DNA of 64,000 nt from an uncultured Oscillospiraceae bacterium. Its GTDB lineage: Bacteria > Bacillota > Clostridia > Oscillospirales > Oscillospiraceae. Made by a program: the position numbers and the translations under genes. Shown piece by piece: positions 41,728-50,478 of the stretch. How positions within the stretch are numbered: position 1 is the first letter of the stretch; every line of letters starts with the position of its first letter. The stretch is from positions 18,903 to 82,902 of the forward strand of contig CAJUAC010000006.1 of NCBI GenBank assembly GCA_910583885.1, given 5' to 3'. Under the pieces are notes generated by a model. It had not been told where the DNA came from. It searched no databases and saw only the letters and a list, made by a program, of their open reading frames with translations.

Positions 41728-42456
41728 TCAATAGACTGGGGTACAGCTGACGCTGCGGACAGTGCCGCAGGTCTGGAGGAACTTGTTGAGCGTGCCGATG
41801 GACAGCTCATGGGGGGAGCGGACCAACATGTCATAGGTTACATAGCCGTCGTTGTGGTAGGAGATGGTGCTGCCCAGGATCTGCATCCCATGCCCGTGCA
41901 TATAATCGTCCAGCTGCTTTTGCAGCTGTTCACTGTTTTGCAGGGTGAACTGGACATGGGTGGCGTTCATGGAGTCAGCCCGCACCACAAAAATATGCAT
42001 CAGGATCTGGATCAGGGCAACCATACTGGTGGCAAAGATGCCAACTGTGTACATCCCTGCGCCAATCGCCAAACCGATCCCGGCGGTTGCCCACAGCCCG
42101 GCGGCTGTGGTCAGGCCCCGGACCGTGTTGCCATGCTTAAAAATGACACCCGCGCCAAGGAAACTGATACCGCTGACTACCTGGGCGGCAATCCGGGCGG
42201 GATCGGCCCCATGGGTACCGCTGAAATCCAGGCCCTCTGCGCTGGTCAGGTCCGCAAAGCCGTATTTGGAAATAATCATCATCAGGGCTGCCGCACAGCA
42301 GACAATGATATGGGTACGGATGCCCGCCTCCTTAAAGCGCTTGCTCCGCTCTGCGCCGATGCAGGCGCCGCAGATACAGGCGGATATGATCCGCAGGAAG
42401 AAGTCAAGGTTTTGCCACAGGGAAAACTGGCTGTTCAGATATTCTGTTAAACTCAA
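41728..42456 (-). CDS. MgtC/SapB-family membrane protein
   Basis: A 242-residue protein with an N-terminal MgtC domain of about four membrane segments (FFLRIISACICGACIGAERS, IRTHIIVCCAAALMMIIS, VVSGISFLGAGVIFK) and the conserved LTTAAGLWATAGIGLAIG. A cytoplasmic ACT-like tail follows. The family is linked to magnesium and acid stress; the transport role is unproven. TTG 42456 has AGGGGTGG about 8 bp upstream; GTG 42468 and GTG 42486 are in-frame alternatives with poorer sites. No magnesium (M-box) leader was seen. Confidence 0.85.
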   Translation of the reverse strand: MSLTEYLNSQFSLWQNLDFFLRIISACICGACIGAERSKRFKEAGIRTHIIVCCAAALMMIISKYGFADLTSAEGLDFSGTHGADPARIAAQVVSGISFLGAGVIFKHGNTVRGLTTAAGLWATAGIGLAIGAGMYTVGIFATSMVALIQILMHIFVVRADSMNATHVQFTLQNSEQLQKQLDDYMHGHGMQILGSTISYHNDGYVTYDMLVRSPHELSIGTLNKFLQTCGTVRSVSCTPVY

Positions 42457-42486
42457 TGGTATGTCCACCCCTCTCTGCGCAGCCAC

Positions 42487-42961
42487 ACCAGGCCAATGGC
42501 TCGGTATGACAGATCCACGACAATATACTCCCGCTTATGTAGAAAGGTGTTCAAACCCCAATTGCAGCACCCACTTTTTCCGGGGCTCCCTTCATAAAAC
42601 CTTGATGAAGGGCATTTGAGGTCTGGCCCTTGTGCATATTTCTGTGCCAAAAGAGCTGCTTGAAACCCAGCAGAAGAAGTAAAATTGCCTGAAGAAACGA
42701 TTGATTTTAAGATTGTAGCTCTTTTTGGAGGACTTGTCAACTGTTATCTTCGTGTATTTGTCCAAATCCGGAGCAGAAGAGAGGATTTGTTGCGAATTGC
42801 CTGGATAATAGGTGGGCGGACACTCAATGCCCTTTCCACTGGTTGAGTGGGCTGGTCGATTTTAGCAGGCGGCTTTTTCTCATGTTCCATGTCTTTTTGT
42901 CCATACTAGCAGTTAGAAAGGAACCCGTTTCGATAAATTATCCGGGGAGGATCACTGCTAG
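42487..42961. other. 475-bp intergenic region, mostly unexplained
   Basis: Lower GC than the neighbours. It contains a short open frame at 42664-42846 (60 codons, ending ...WIIGGRTLNALSTG) with no clear start and no recognised family, which may be gene debris. The end holds GGGGAGG for the next gene. Confidence 0.4.
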
Positions 42962-44992
42962 ATGAATGAAACAATGGAAACCGGCCTGGGGGAGAACCGG
43001 TTAAAATATGAAAAATCCCCCTACCTGCTCCAGCACGCAGAGAACCCGATCCACTGGCAGAGCTGGCGCCCGGAGGCGTTCCACGCCGCCATCACCATGG
43101 ACAAGCCGGTCTTCCTTTCCATCGGCTACTCCACTTGCCACTGGTGCCATGTGATGGGCCGGGAGTCCTTTGAGGACCCCGAGGTGGCCCAGGTGCTCAA
43201 CCGCTCCTATATTGCCATCAAGGTGGACCGGGAGGAGCGGCCCGATGTGGACGCGGTCTATATGGCAGCCTGCCAGGCCCTCACCGGCTCCGGCGGCTGG
43301 CCGCTGACCATCCTGATGACTCCCGATCAAAAGCCCTTCTGGGCGGGGACGTACCTTCCGCCCAGGAGCCGGGGCGGCCGTTTGGGCCTGGTGGAGCTGC
43401 TGGACGAGGTGGAGCGCCTGTGGCGCCTGGACCGGTCCCGGCTGATAGAGCTGGGCCAGCGTGTCACCCAGCAGATCGCCCAACCGGCGGGCGTCCATCC
43501 TGCCCAGCCGGAAAAGGCCCTGCTCCGTGAGGCCGCAGCGGAGCTGGGCAGCCGCTTTGACCCGGAAAACGGTGGCTTTGGCGGCGCACCCAAATTTCCA
43601 GCCCCCCATGAGCTGCTCTTCCTGCTGGCGTATGCCCGCCAGGAGGGGGATCAGGAGGCGTTGGGGATGGTGGAGGCCACCCTGACACAGATGGCCCGGG
43701 GCGGCATCTTCGACCAGCTGGGCGGCGGCTTCTGCCGTTACAGTACCGATGAGGCGTGGCGCGTCCCCCATTTCGAGAAGATGCTCTACGACAACGCCCT
43801 GCTCTCCTACGCCTATCTGGATGCCTACGCCCAGACTGGACGGCCCTACTACCGGGAGACCGCCTGCCGCACCCTGGACTACGCCCTGCGGGAGCTGCGC
43901 CTGCCCGGCGGCGGCTTTGCCTGCGGCCAGGATGCCGACAGCGGCGGGGAAGAGGGCCGGTTTTACCTGCTCACCCCGGCGGATGTGGAGGAGGTACTGG
44001 ATGTAGGTGAGGCCGCTGCCTTCTGCCGCCGCTATGGCATTGAGGGGGAGAGCATCCCCAACCTGTTGGACGACCCGAAGTACGCCTCCGCCTGGCAGGA
44101 GTGTGCCGCCCACTGCCTGCGGCTGGCCGCTTTCCGCCGCCAGCGCTGGCCACTCCATCGGGACGGCAAGGTGCTCACCAGCTGGAACGCCATGATGATT
44201 GCCGCCTTGGCCAAGGCCAGCCGGGTGCTGGGTGAGGGGAAGTACCTCCGGGCAGCGGAGGATGCCCGGCTGTTCCTCAAGACCCGCCTGACCCATCCGG
44301 ATGGGCGGCTCTACCTGTGCTGGCGGGATCAGGAGGCCGCAGTGGATGGCCAGCTGGACGATTACGCCTTCTACTGCTGGGCCCTGCTGGAGCTGTATGA
44401 GGCCAATTTCTCTGTCTCCTGCCTGCGGGAGGCGATGGGCCTGGCGGAACGCATGGTGCAGCTGTTCTGGGACGGGGCGGAGGGCGGCTTTTACCGCACA
44501 GCCAGCAGCGGGGAACGGCTGATTGCCCGGCAGAAGGAAGCTACGGACAGTGGGACACCTTCTGGCAACAGCGCAGCTGCCCTGGCCCTGGTCCGGCTGG
44601 CCCGGCTCACCGGGGAACCCCGCTTCCGCCTGCTGGCCCAGGAGCAGCTGGCATGGCTGGCCGGGGAGGCCCATCGTTACCCGGCCGCCCGGTGCTTTGC
44701 CCTGCTGGCCATGGCGGAGGAGCTCTATCCCGCCAAGGGCCTGGTCTGTGTCACGGCCGGGGAGACGCCGCCATGGCTGGCGGGCGTGGGGGAGACCTAC
44801 CGGCTGATTGCCCTGGCCAAGACCCTGGACAACAGCCGCGGCCTGGCCAGGCTGGCCCCCTTCACAGCGGATTACCCGATCCCCGAGGCCGGGGAGCGGC
44901 TGTACCTGTGCCGGGACGGGGCCTGCGCCCCGCCTGCGGACAGCCTGGAGGGGCTGCGGCAGCTGATCCGGGAGGAGGAGGTCCCGGTCTGA
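42962..44992 (+). CDS. Thioredoxin-domain protein of the YyaL/SPATA20 (DUF255) family
   Basis: A 676-residue protein. The N-terminal thioredoxin-like domain reads NRLKYEKSPYLLQHAENPIHWQSW, then SIGYSTCHWCHVMGRESFED (CHWC active-site motif, residues 59-62), then CQALTGSGGWPLTILMTPD. The rest is an alpha/alpha-barrel of the six-hairpin type (GGIFDQLGGGFCRYSTDEAWRVPHFEKMLYDNALL). The biochemical role of the family is not settled. GGGGAGG is 11 bp before ATG 42962. Confidence 0.9.
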   Translation: MNETMETGLGENRLKYEKSPYLLQHAENPIHWQSWRPEAFHAAITMDKPVFLSIGYSTCHWCHVMGRESFEDPEVAQVLNRSYIAIKVDREERPDVDAVYMAACQALTGSGGWPLTILMTPDQKPFWAGTYLPPRSRGGRLGLVELLDEVERLWRLDRSRLIELGQRVTQQIAQPAGVHPAQPEKALLREAAAELGSRFDPENGGFGGAPKFPAPHELLFLLAYARQEGDQEALGMVEATLTQMARGGIFDQLGGGFCRYSTDEAWRVPHFEKMLYDNALLSYAYLDAYAQTGRPYYRETACRTLDYALRELRLPGGGFACGQDADSGGEEGRFYLLTPADVEEVLDVGEAAAFCRRYGIEGESIPNLLDDPKYASAWQECAAHCLRLAAFRRQRWPLHRDGKVLTSWNAMMIAALAKASRVLGEGKYLRAAEDARLFLKTRLTHPDGRLYLCWRDQEAAVDGQLDDYAFYCWALLELYEANFSVSCLREAMGLAERMVQLFWDGAEGGFYRTASSGERLIARQKEATDSGTPSGNSAAALALVRLARLTGEPRFRLLAQEQLAWLAGEAHRYPAARCFALLAMAEELYPAKGLVCVTAGETPPWLAGVGETYRLIALAKTLDNSRGLARLAPFTADYPIPEAGERLYLCRDGACAPPADSLEGLRQLIREEEVPV

Positions 44993-45020
44993 TTGCCCTC
45001 CTCAATTGGGGACAAGGCCC

Positions 45021-45049
45021 TTGCATTTCCGTCTGGGTTTGCGTATAAT
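45021..45049 (+). promoter_or_regulatory. Sigma-A promoter of the amidohydrolase gene
   Basis: TTGCAT (45021-45026), 17 bp, TATAAT (45044-45049), 35 bp before the start codon. Confidence 0.82.
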
Positions 45050-45083
45050 CAGGGGAGAAGCAAACTGACGGGAGGTTTTTTCT

Positions 45084-46229
45084 ATGCTCATCAAAAATGG
45101 AACCATCCATGACGCAGTCAACGCCCTGCCCTACCAGGCGGACATTGCCCTGCGGGACGGCGTGATTGCCGCCATCGGCCCCGGCCTCCAGCCCCTGGAC
45201 GGGGAGGAGATCCTGGATGCCGCCGGGAAGCAGGTCTACCCCGGCTTTGTGGACGCCCACAGCCATCTGGGGCTGGACAACTACGGCATGGGCTGGGAGG
45301 GCCACGACTACAACGAGATGGGGGATGTCCTCGCCTGCCAGCTGCGGGGCATTGACAGCTTCAACCCCCGGGACACCGCCATCCCCGCCGCCCTGCGGGG
45401 CGGTGTGACCACCGTGGGCACGGGGCCGGGCAGCGCCAACGTGCTGGGCGGCACCTTCCTGGCGGTCAAGACCTATGGCAGCTGTGTGGATGACATGGTG
45501 ATCCAGGCGGAGGTCGCCATGAAGTGCGCCTTCGGTGAGAACCCCAAACGCTGCTACAAGGAGAAGGGCAACTCCGCCCGCATGACCACCGCCGCCAAGC
45601 TCCGGGAGATGCTCTTCCAGGCCCGGGACTACGGTGAGCGCAAGGCGGCCGCCGGGGACGACCCCCTCAAGCGGCCCAAGTTCGACATGAAGCTGGAGGC
45701 CCTGCTCCCCGTACTGCGGGGGGAGATCCCCCTCAAGGCCCACGCCCACCGGGCGGACGACATCTGCACCGCCATCCGCATTGCCAAGGAGTTCGGCGTG
45801 AAGCTGACCCTGGAGCACTGCACCGAGGGCCATCTGATCGTGGATGAGCTCCAGCGGGCGGGCTGGCCTGTGGCGGTGGGCCCCACGCTGACCCACGCCA
45901 GCAAGATCGAGCTGGTCAACAAGACCTTCGAGACCCCGGGCATCCTGGCCCGGGCCGGCTTGCAGGTCAGCATCATCACCGATTCGCCGGTGATCCCCCA
46001 GCAGTACCTGCCCCTGTGCGCGGGCCTGGCGGTCAAGGCGGGCATGGACCCCTTTGCCGCCCTCCAGGCCATCACCATCAACCCCGCCAAGCATCTGGGC
46101 GTGGCGGGCCGGGTGGGCTCCCTGGAGCTGGGCAAGGACGCGGACGTGGTGGTCGCCAATGGGGATCCCATGGTCAGCGACACCGTCATTGAGGCGGTCA
46201 TTCTCAACGGGCAGAAGGTTGCCGGGTAA
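45084..46229 (+). CDS. Amidohydrolase, imidazolonepropionase-like
   Basis: A 381-residue metal-dependent hydrolase with the amidohydrolase layout: an N-terminal beta-sandwich strand (LIKNGTIHDAVNALPYQADI), metal motif VDAHSHLG near residue 60, further His ligands in LKAHAHRADD and LTLEHCTEG, and catalytic Asp in IITDSPVIP. The C-terminus reads ITINPAKHLGVAGRVGSLELGKDADVVV. The substrate is unknown; no histidine-degradation genes are near. GGGAGG lies before the ATG and the unit has its own promoter and terminator. Confidence 0.88.
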   Translation: MLIKNGTIHDAVNALPYQADIALRDGVIAAIGPGLQPLDGEEILDAAGKQVYPGFVDAHSHLGLDNYGMGWEGHDYNEMGDVLACQLRGIDSFNPRDTAIPAALRGGVTTVGTGPGSANVLGGTFLAVKTYGSCVDDMVIQAEVAMKCAFGENPKRCYKEKGNSARMTTAAKLREMLFQARDYGERKAAAGDDPLKRPKFDMKLEALLPVLRGEIPLKAHAHRADDICTAIRIAKEFGVKLTLEHCTEGHLIVDELQRAGWPVAVGPTLTHASKIELVNKTFETPGILARAGLQVSIITDSPVIPQQYLPLCAGLAVKAGMDPFAALQAITINPAKHLGVAGRVGSLELGKDADVVVANGDPMVSDTVIEAVILNGQKVAG

Positions 46230-46235
46230 TTTCCA

Positions 46236-46267
46236 GGCGGCCCCATCCTAAATCGGATGGGGCCGCC
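46236..46267 (+). terminator. Terminator hairpin after the amidohydrolase gene
   Basis: A 13-bp perfect stem (GGCGGCCCCATCC / GGATGGGGCCGCC, 6-nt loop) is followed by CTTCT, a weak T stretch. Confidence 0.75.
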
Positions 46268-46287
46268 CTTCTGATGTTAGGCGCCGC

Positions 46288-46316
46288 TTGTTTTTGGATG
46301 CCGGGAGGCATATAAT
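46288..46316 (+). promoter_or_regulatory. Sigma-A promoter of the flavoprotein gene
   Basis: TTGTTT (46288-46293), 17 bp, TATAAT (46311-46316). Confidence 0.75.
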
Positions 46317-46389
46317 GGGGGAGGTGGAAAGCGGCCGCTGGTGGGGGCGGGCCATTTCTGCCTATCGCTGAATGAAAAGAGGCAATCTG

Positions 46390-47082
46390 ATGAAAATAAC
46401 CATCATCCATGGCCAGAGCCACCAGGGCTCCACCTGCCAGATCGCCCGGCTGCTGGCGGAAAAACTCCGCGGCGACGTTACGGAGTTCTTTTTACCCCGG
46501 GATTTTGGGGCGTTTTGCGTGGGCTGCACCCGCTGCTTCGGGGAGTCGGAGACAAAATGCCCCCACTTCCAGCAGCTCTCCCCCATCACGGCGGCGATGG
46601 ATGGCGCGGATGTGATTATCCTGGCCAGCCCGGTCTATGTATACCATGCCACTGGCGCGATGAAAGCTTTTCTGGATCACTACGGCTGGCGGTGGATGGT
46701 CCACCGCCCCGAGGCGAAAATGTTTTCCAAGCAGGCTGTCTGCCTCTCCACCGCCGCAGGCAGAGGGATGCGGAGTACCAACCAGGACATGGCCCACAGC
46801 ACCTTTTTCTGGGGGGTCGCAAAGACCTACTCCTATGGCGCTGCGGTGATGGAGACCTCCTGGGAGCGGGTCAGCGCAAAAAAGAAGCAGGCTATTGGGC
46901 GGAAGCTCGACCGTTTGGCACGGAAGATTGCGAAAAACCAGGGGCATGTCCAGCCGTCCTGGAGGACAAAGTCCTTTTTCGCGATCATGAGCAGGGTGCA
47001 TCGGCGCGGCTGGAACCAGGCGGACGCGGACTATTGGAGGGAGCTGGGCTGGACGGGGAAAAAGCGTCCGTGGAAAGCATAG
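46390..47082 (+). CDS. NADPH-dependent FMN reductase/flavodoxin-fold protein with an iron-sulfur-type Cys motif
   Basis: A 230-residue flavoprotein. KITIIHGQSHQGSTCQIARLL near the N-terminus binds the FMN phosphate. ADVIILASPVYVYHATGAMKAFLDHYG is the usual second FMN-binding region. Between them CVGCTRCFGESETKC fits C-x2-C-x2-C-x7-C, the compact cysteine pattern of iron-sulfur flavoproteins (Isf), so a cluster beside FMN is plausible. The electron partner is unknown. ATG 46390 follows AGAGG. Confidence 0.82.
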   Translation: MKITIIHGQSHQGSTCQIARLLAEKLRGDVTEFFLPRDFGAFCVGCTRCFGESETKCPHFQQLSPITAAMDGADVIILASPVYVYHATGAMKAFLDHYGWRWMVHRPEAKMFSKQAVCLSTAAGRGMRSTNQDMAHSTFFWGVAKTYSYGAAVMETSWERVSAKKKQAIGRKLDRLARKIAKNQGHVQPSWRTKSFFAIMSRVHRRGWNQADADYWRELGWTGKKRPWKA

Positions 47083-47113
47083 CAATCTTAAACATGGACT
47101 TTTCCCGGATCCC

Positions 47114-47142
47114 TTGACCTGCCGGGGATTTCGCAGTATACT
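47114..47142 (+). promoter_or_regulatory. Sigma-A promoter of the xpaC-telA unit
   Basis: TTGACC (47114-47119), 17 bp, TATACT (47137-47142), 34 bp before the start codon. Confidence 0.82.
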
Positions 47143-47176
47143 CTATATCAGTGAACTGAGGGATAGGAGGCTGTAT

Positions 47177-47887
47177 ATGGCACACACGGAAAAGAAGGTC
47201 CGCAAATCCACAGCGCCCTACTACGGTATGGCTGCTGTCTGGGTAGTTTATGCGCTGCTGTTCGACCTGTACAAGGTCAGCCACTTTGTCTTTGCGGCAG
47301 TGCTGTCCATCGGCGTTTTTATGCTGCTGCGGGCGGTGTGCAAGGACGAGGTGACGGAAATCCAGATCCCCGATCCCCCCAAGGAGGAGGAGAAGCCCAC
47401 CGGCAACGCGGAGCTGGACAAAATGATCTCCGACGGGCAGAAGGCTGTCAGCGAGATGAAGCGTTTGGACGACGCCATTGCTGACGAGAAGATCTCCGCC
47501 GATATCCGCCGCCTGGAGACGGTCTGCCAGCAGATTTTCAGCCAGGTAAAGGCGGACCCGGCCAAGCTCCCCCAGATCCGCCGGTTTATGGACTACTATC
47601 TGCCCACCACCTTGAAGATCCTCAACGCCTATGACCGGATGGATGCCACCGGCGTGGCCGGGGAGAACATCACCGGTACCAAAGAGAAGGTGGAGCGGGT
47701 CATGACCACCATTGTCCAGGCCTTTGAGAAGCAGCTGGACGGCCTCTTCGGCGCGGATGCCATGGATATCTCCACGGATATCTCCGTGCTGGAGACGATG
47801 CTCTCCCGGGAGGGCCTGGCCGGTGAGAAGCTGGAGGCTGAGACCATCCAAAACGCCGACGGAACGGATATCAAGCTGGAGTTTTAA
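47177..47887 (+). CDS. XpaC-like membrane protein
   Basis: A 236-residue protein of the XpaC family (named for 5-bromo-4-chloroindolyl phosphate hydrolysis). Two membrane segments (YYGMAAVWVVYALLFDLY, FVFAAVLSIGVFMLL) are followed by a cytoplasmic helical domain (AELDKMISDGQKAVSEMKRLDDAI, IRRFMDYYLPTTLKILNAYDRM). It pairs with TelA in many Firmicutes, as here. ATAGGAGG precedes ATG 47177. Confidence 0.85.
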   Translation: MAHTEKKVRKSTAPYYGMAAVWVVYALLFDLYKVSHFVFAAVLSIGVFMLLRAVCKDEVTEIQIPDPPKEEEKPTGNAELDKMISDGQKAVSEMKRLDDAIADEKISADIRRLETVCQQIFSQVKADPAKLPQIRRFMDYYLPTTLKILNAYDRMDATGVAGENITGTKEKVERVMTTIVQAFEKQLDGLFGADAMDISTDISVLETMLSREGLAGEKLEAETIQNADGTDIKLEF

Positions 47888-47927
47888 CCATTCTTAACAC
47901 AGACGAAACAACGGGAGGACAAAACAA

Positions 47928-49097
47928 ATGAGTGACATGGAAGGCATGATGCCCGAGCTGACCCTGAACGCCGAGGCCGCCCAGGTGGAGGCCCCCACCC
48001 TGACCCTGGGGAACGAGGCCCCCGCCCCGGAGCCGGAAAAGCCCCAGGTAAAGCCGGTGGTCATCGACGACAGTATGCTCACTGAGGCGGAAAAGAAGAT
48101 GGTGGACGACTTCTCCAAAAAGATCGATATCACCGACTCCCAGCTGGTCCTGCAATACGGCGCAGCAGCCCAGAAGAGCGTGGCTTCCTTCTCTGAGAGT
48201 GCCCTGAGCAACGTGCGCAACAAGGATCTGGGCGAGGTGGGCGACACGCTGACCAATCTGGTGGTGGAGCTGAAGAATTTCGGACAGGAGGAAGAGGACA
48301 AGGGCGGCATCTTCGGCTTTTTCAAGAAGGCCAGCAACAAGATGGAGACCATGAAGGTCCAGTACACCAAGGCCGAGGCCAACGTGGACAAAATCGCCCG
48401 GGAGCTGGAGCAGCACCAGGTGACGCTGATGAAGGACATCGCCATGTTTGACCAGATGTACGAGCTGAACCTGAAGTACTACAAGGAGCTGACCATGTAC
48501 ATCATCGCCGGCAAGAAGCGTCTGGCGGAGCTCCAGTCCGGCCAGCTGGAGGAGCTTCGTAAGAAAGCGGAGTCCAGCGGCGCGGCGGAGGACGCCCAGG
48601 CGTACAACGACATGGTGCAGATGTGCAACCGGTTTGAGAAGAAGCTCCATGACCTGGAGCTGACCCGGATGGTGTCCATCCAGATGGGCCCCCAGACCCG
48701 GATGCTGCAAAACAACGACACACTGATGGTGGAGAAGATCCAGACCTCCCTGGTCAACACCATCCCCCTGTGGAAGAGTCAGATGGTGCTGGCCCTGGGC
48801 ATGGAGAACAGCCGCAAGGCCACCGCCGCCCAGAGCGCCGTGACCAACGCCACCAACGAGCTGCTGAAGAAGAACGCGGAGATGCTCAAAATGGGCACCA
48901 TCGCCACCGCCAAGGAGGCGGAGCGCAGCATCATTGATATCGAGACCCTCCAGCACACCAACCAGCAGCTGATCTCCACCCTGGACGAGGTCATCCAGAT
49001 CCAGCGGGAGGGTGCGCAGAAGCGCCGGGCTGCCGAGGTGGAGCTGGGCCGGATCGAGGGCGAGCTCAAGCAGAAGCTGATGGAGCTGCGCTCCTGA
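47928..49097 (+). CDS. Toxic anion resistance protein TelA family
   Basis: A 389-residue soluble, mostly helical protein of the TelA family (tellurite and other stress resistance; also linked to cell-envelope stress). A short disordered N-terminus is followed by helices such as DKGGIFGFFKKASNKMETMKVQYTKAEANVDKIARELEQHQVTLMKD, MQLNPQT-type QMGPQTRMLQNNDTLM and LVNTIPLWKSQMVLALG. It forms a unit with the XpaC-like gene 40 bp upstream. GGGAGG lies before the ATG. Confidence 0.88.
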   Translation: MSDMEGMMPELTLNAEAAQVEAPTLTLGNEAPAPEPEKPQVKPVVIDDSMLTEAEKKMVDDFSKKIDITDSQLVLQYGAAAQKSVASFSESALSNVRNKDLGEVGDTLTNLVVELKNFGQEEEDKGGIFGFFKKASNKMETMKVQYTKAEANVDKIARELEQHQVTLMKDIAMFDQMYELNLKYYKELTMYIIAGKKRLAELQSGQLEELRKKAESSGAAEDAQAYNDMVQMCNRFEKKLHDLELTRMVSIQMGPQTRMLQNNDTLMVEKIQTSLVNTIPLWKSQMVLALGMENSRKATAAQSAVTNATNELLKKNAEMLKMGTIATAKEAERSIIDIETLQHTNQQLISTLDEVIQIQREGAQKRRAAEVELGRIEGELKQKLMELRS

Positions 49098-49102
49098 GGC
49101 AG

Positions 49103-49139
49103 CCATTCGTTTTCCCGAGAGAAAACGAATCAAAAAGAG
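49103..49139 (-). repeat. Dispersed hairpin repeat, copy 8 (reverse orientation, paired base change)
   Basis: Stem ATTCGTTTTC (49105-49114) and GAAAACGAAT (49121-49130), followed by CAAAAAGA. The G on the first arm is matched by C on the second, unlike the T-A pair at that place in other copies. It lies 6 bp after telA. Confidence 0.75.
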
Positions 49140-49191
49140 CTGTTTATACCCGTTATAATAACTATGCGCTAGTCCCGAAGGAGGGCCTGGA

Positions 49192-50301
49192 ATGAAGCTA
49201 TTGAAAAACCGGGCGGTCGCTATCATTGTCCTGATTGCGGCCATCGCCCTATCCTCGCTGTACGGCCTGTCAAAGCGGCCAGCGGTGGCAATCCCGGAGG
49301 GCGGCGCGGCGCTCAACACCAATTTGAGCACTGCCTATGTGGATAAATATATTGTAGATGAGGCCCGCGCCCTCTCCGGCAGTGCGAGGAACACCATCAA
49401 CCTATACAACGCCAACTGGGACCAATTGACGGGCAGTATCCTGGCGGTGGTCTCCGTGCGCAATGCGGGCGGGGATATAGAAGACGCCGCCTGGGCCTGG
49501 GCGGACCAGCTCCAGCTGGGGGAGGACGACGCAATCCTGCTGCTGGACACCGGCGCCCAGGATTACCGCCTCATCGCCAGTGGCCGGTTCTATGACCGGC
49601 TCGCTGCCCAGTCCCCCAGCTTTGTGGACGCCTGCCTGGTGGAGTACGTCCAAAAGGGGGACTACAGCGGCGGTGTGGTGAACCTGCTGGGCCAGCTCCA
49701 TCTGCTGATCGCCCCAGCATACGGGGGGGATACGTTTTTCTCCGGCGGTCTGGCGGTAATTGGCGTGATCACCGCCGTTGTCCCTATTATTGTTCTGCTT
49801 GTGGTTTTGATCGTGTTGTTCAACCTTATTGACGGCATCCGCTACAGCAGCTGGTATGGCCGCTACGGTACCATGATGGCGCCGCCAGTGATTTACCGTC
49901 CCATCCTGTGGTGGCACCGTCCTGGCAGCCGGTGGTTCCGCCGGCGGAGGAATCCGCCGCCCCCTCCGCCCAGAGGGCCTGGCGGAGGATTTGGCGGTGG
50001 CCCCCGGCCGCCCATGGGCGGCGGGCCCAGGCCACCTATGGGTGGCGGACGGCCCCCAATGGGAGGTGGTCCCCGGCCAACCCCTCCGCGCAGCGGCAGT
50101 TTTGGCGGAGGCTCCCGGGGTGGCGGATTTGGCAGCGGCTCCAGTGGGAGCTTTGGCGGGGGTTCCCGGGGCGGAAGCTTTGGTGGAGGCCGGAGCGGCG
50201 GCTTCGGTGGTGGCTCCCGCAGCGGCGGCTTTGGTGGAGGAGGCCGGGGCGGAAGCTTCGGCGGAGGCTCCCGGGGCGGCGGCTTCGGAGGACGCCGGTG
50301 A
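49192..50301 (+). CDS. TPM-domain membrane protein with a Gly-rich C-terminal tail
   Basis: A 369-residue protein. An N-terminal membrane anchor (AVAIIVLIAAIALSSLYGL) is followed by a TPM domain outside (YIVDEARALSGSARNTINLY, ILAVVSVRNAGG, LGEDDAILLLDTGAQDYRLIASG), a second membrane segment (VVPIIVLLVVLIVLFNLIDG) and a cytoplasmic-type tail. The last 110 residues are low-complexity: PPMGGGPR units then SFGGGSRGG units. TPM proteins include a thylakoid phosphatase, but activity here is unproven. GAAGGAGG lies before the ATG. Confidence 0.82.
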   Translation: MKLLKNRAVAIIVLIAAIALSSLYGLSKRPAVAIPEGGAALNTNLSTAYVDKYIVDEARALSGSARNTINLYNANWDQLTGSILAVVSVRNAGGDIEDAAWAWADQLQLGEDDAILLLDTGAQDYRLIASGRFYDRLAAQSPSFVDACLVEYVQKGDYSGGVVNLLGQLHLLIAPAYGGDTFFSGGLAVIGVITAVVPIIVLLVVLIVLFNLIDGIRYSSWYGRYGTMMAPPVIYRPILWWHRPGSRWFRRRRNPPPPPPRGPGGGFGGGPRPPMGGGPRPPMGGGRPPMGGGPRPTPPRSGSFGGGSRGGGFGSGSSGSFGGGSRGGSFGGGRSGGFGGGSRSGGFGGGGRGGSFGGGSRGGGFGGRR

Positions 50302-50312
50302 GTGAAACGAAA

Positions 50313-50348
50313 GAGGGGGACGGCAGTTCATACTGCCGTCCCCCTCTT
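50313..50348 (+). terminator. Terminator after the TPM gene
   Basis: A 14-bp perfect stem (GAGGGGGACGGCAG / CTGCCGTCCCCCTC, loop TTCATA), followed by TT. Confidence 0.82.
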
Positions 50349-50478
50349 CCCCTGCCATGATCTTCTGGACAAGGGCTGGGTATCGAATCCAGTGTCCTGA
50401 TCAATATAGCCAAAGGATCCCTTTGCACTCCCTGATACTGATGATCGAGCCAATCTCTGGTTTACCAGGGAACCGCCG

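Noticed and set aside
42487..42961. Possible magnesium (M-box) riboswitch upstream of MgtC
   Set aside because: None of the conserved M-box blocks was found on the minus strand.
50360..50478. tRNA-like T-arm string (GGTATCGAATCC)
   Set aside because: No acceptor stem, D arm or anticodon arm could be folded around it.
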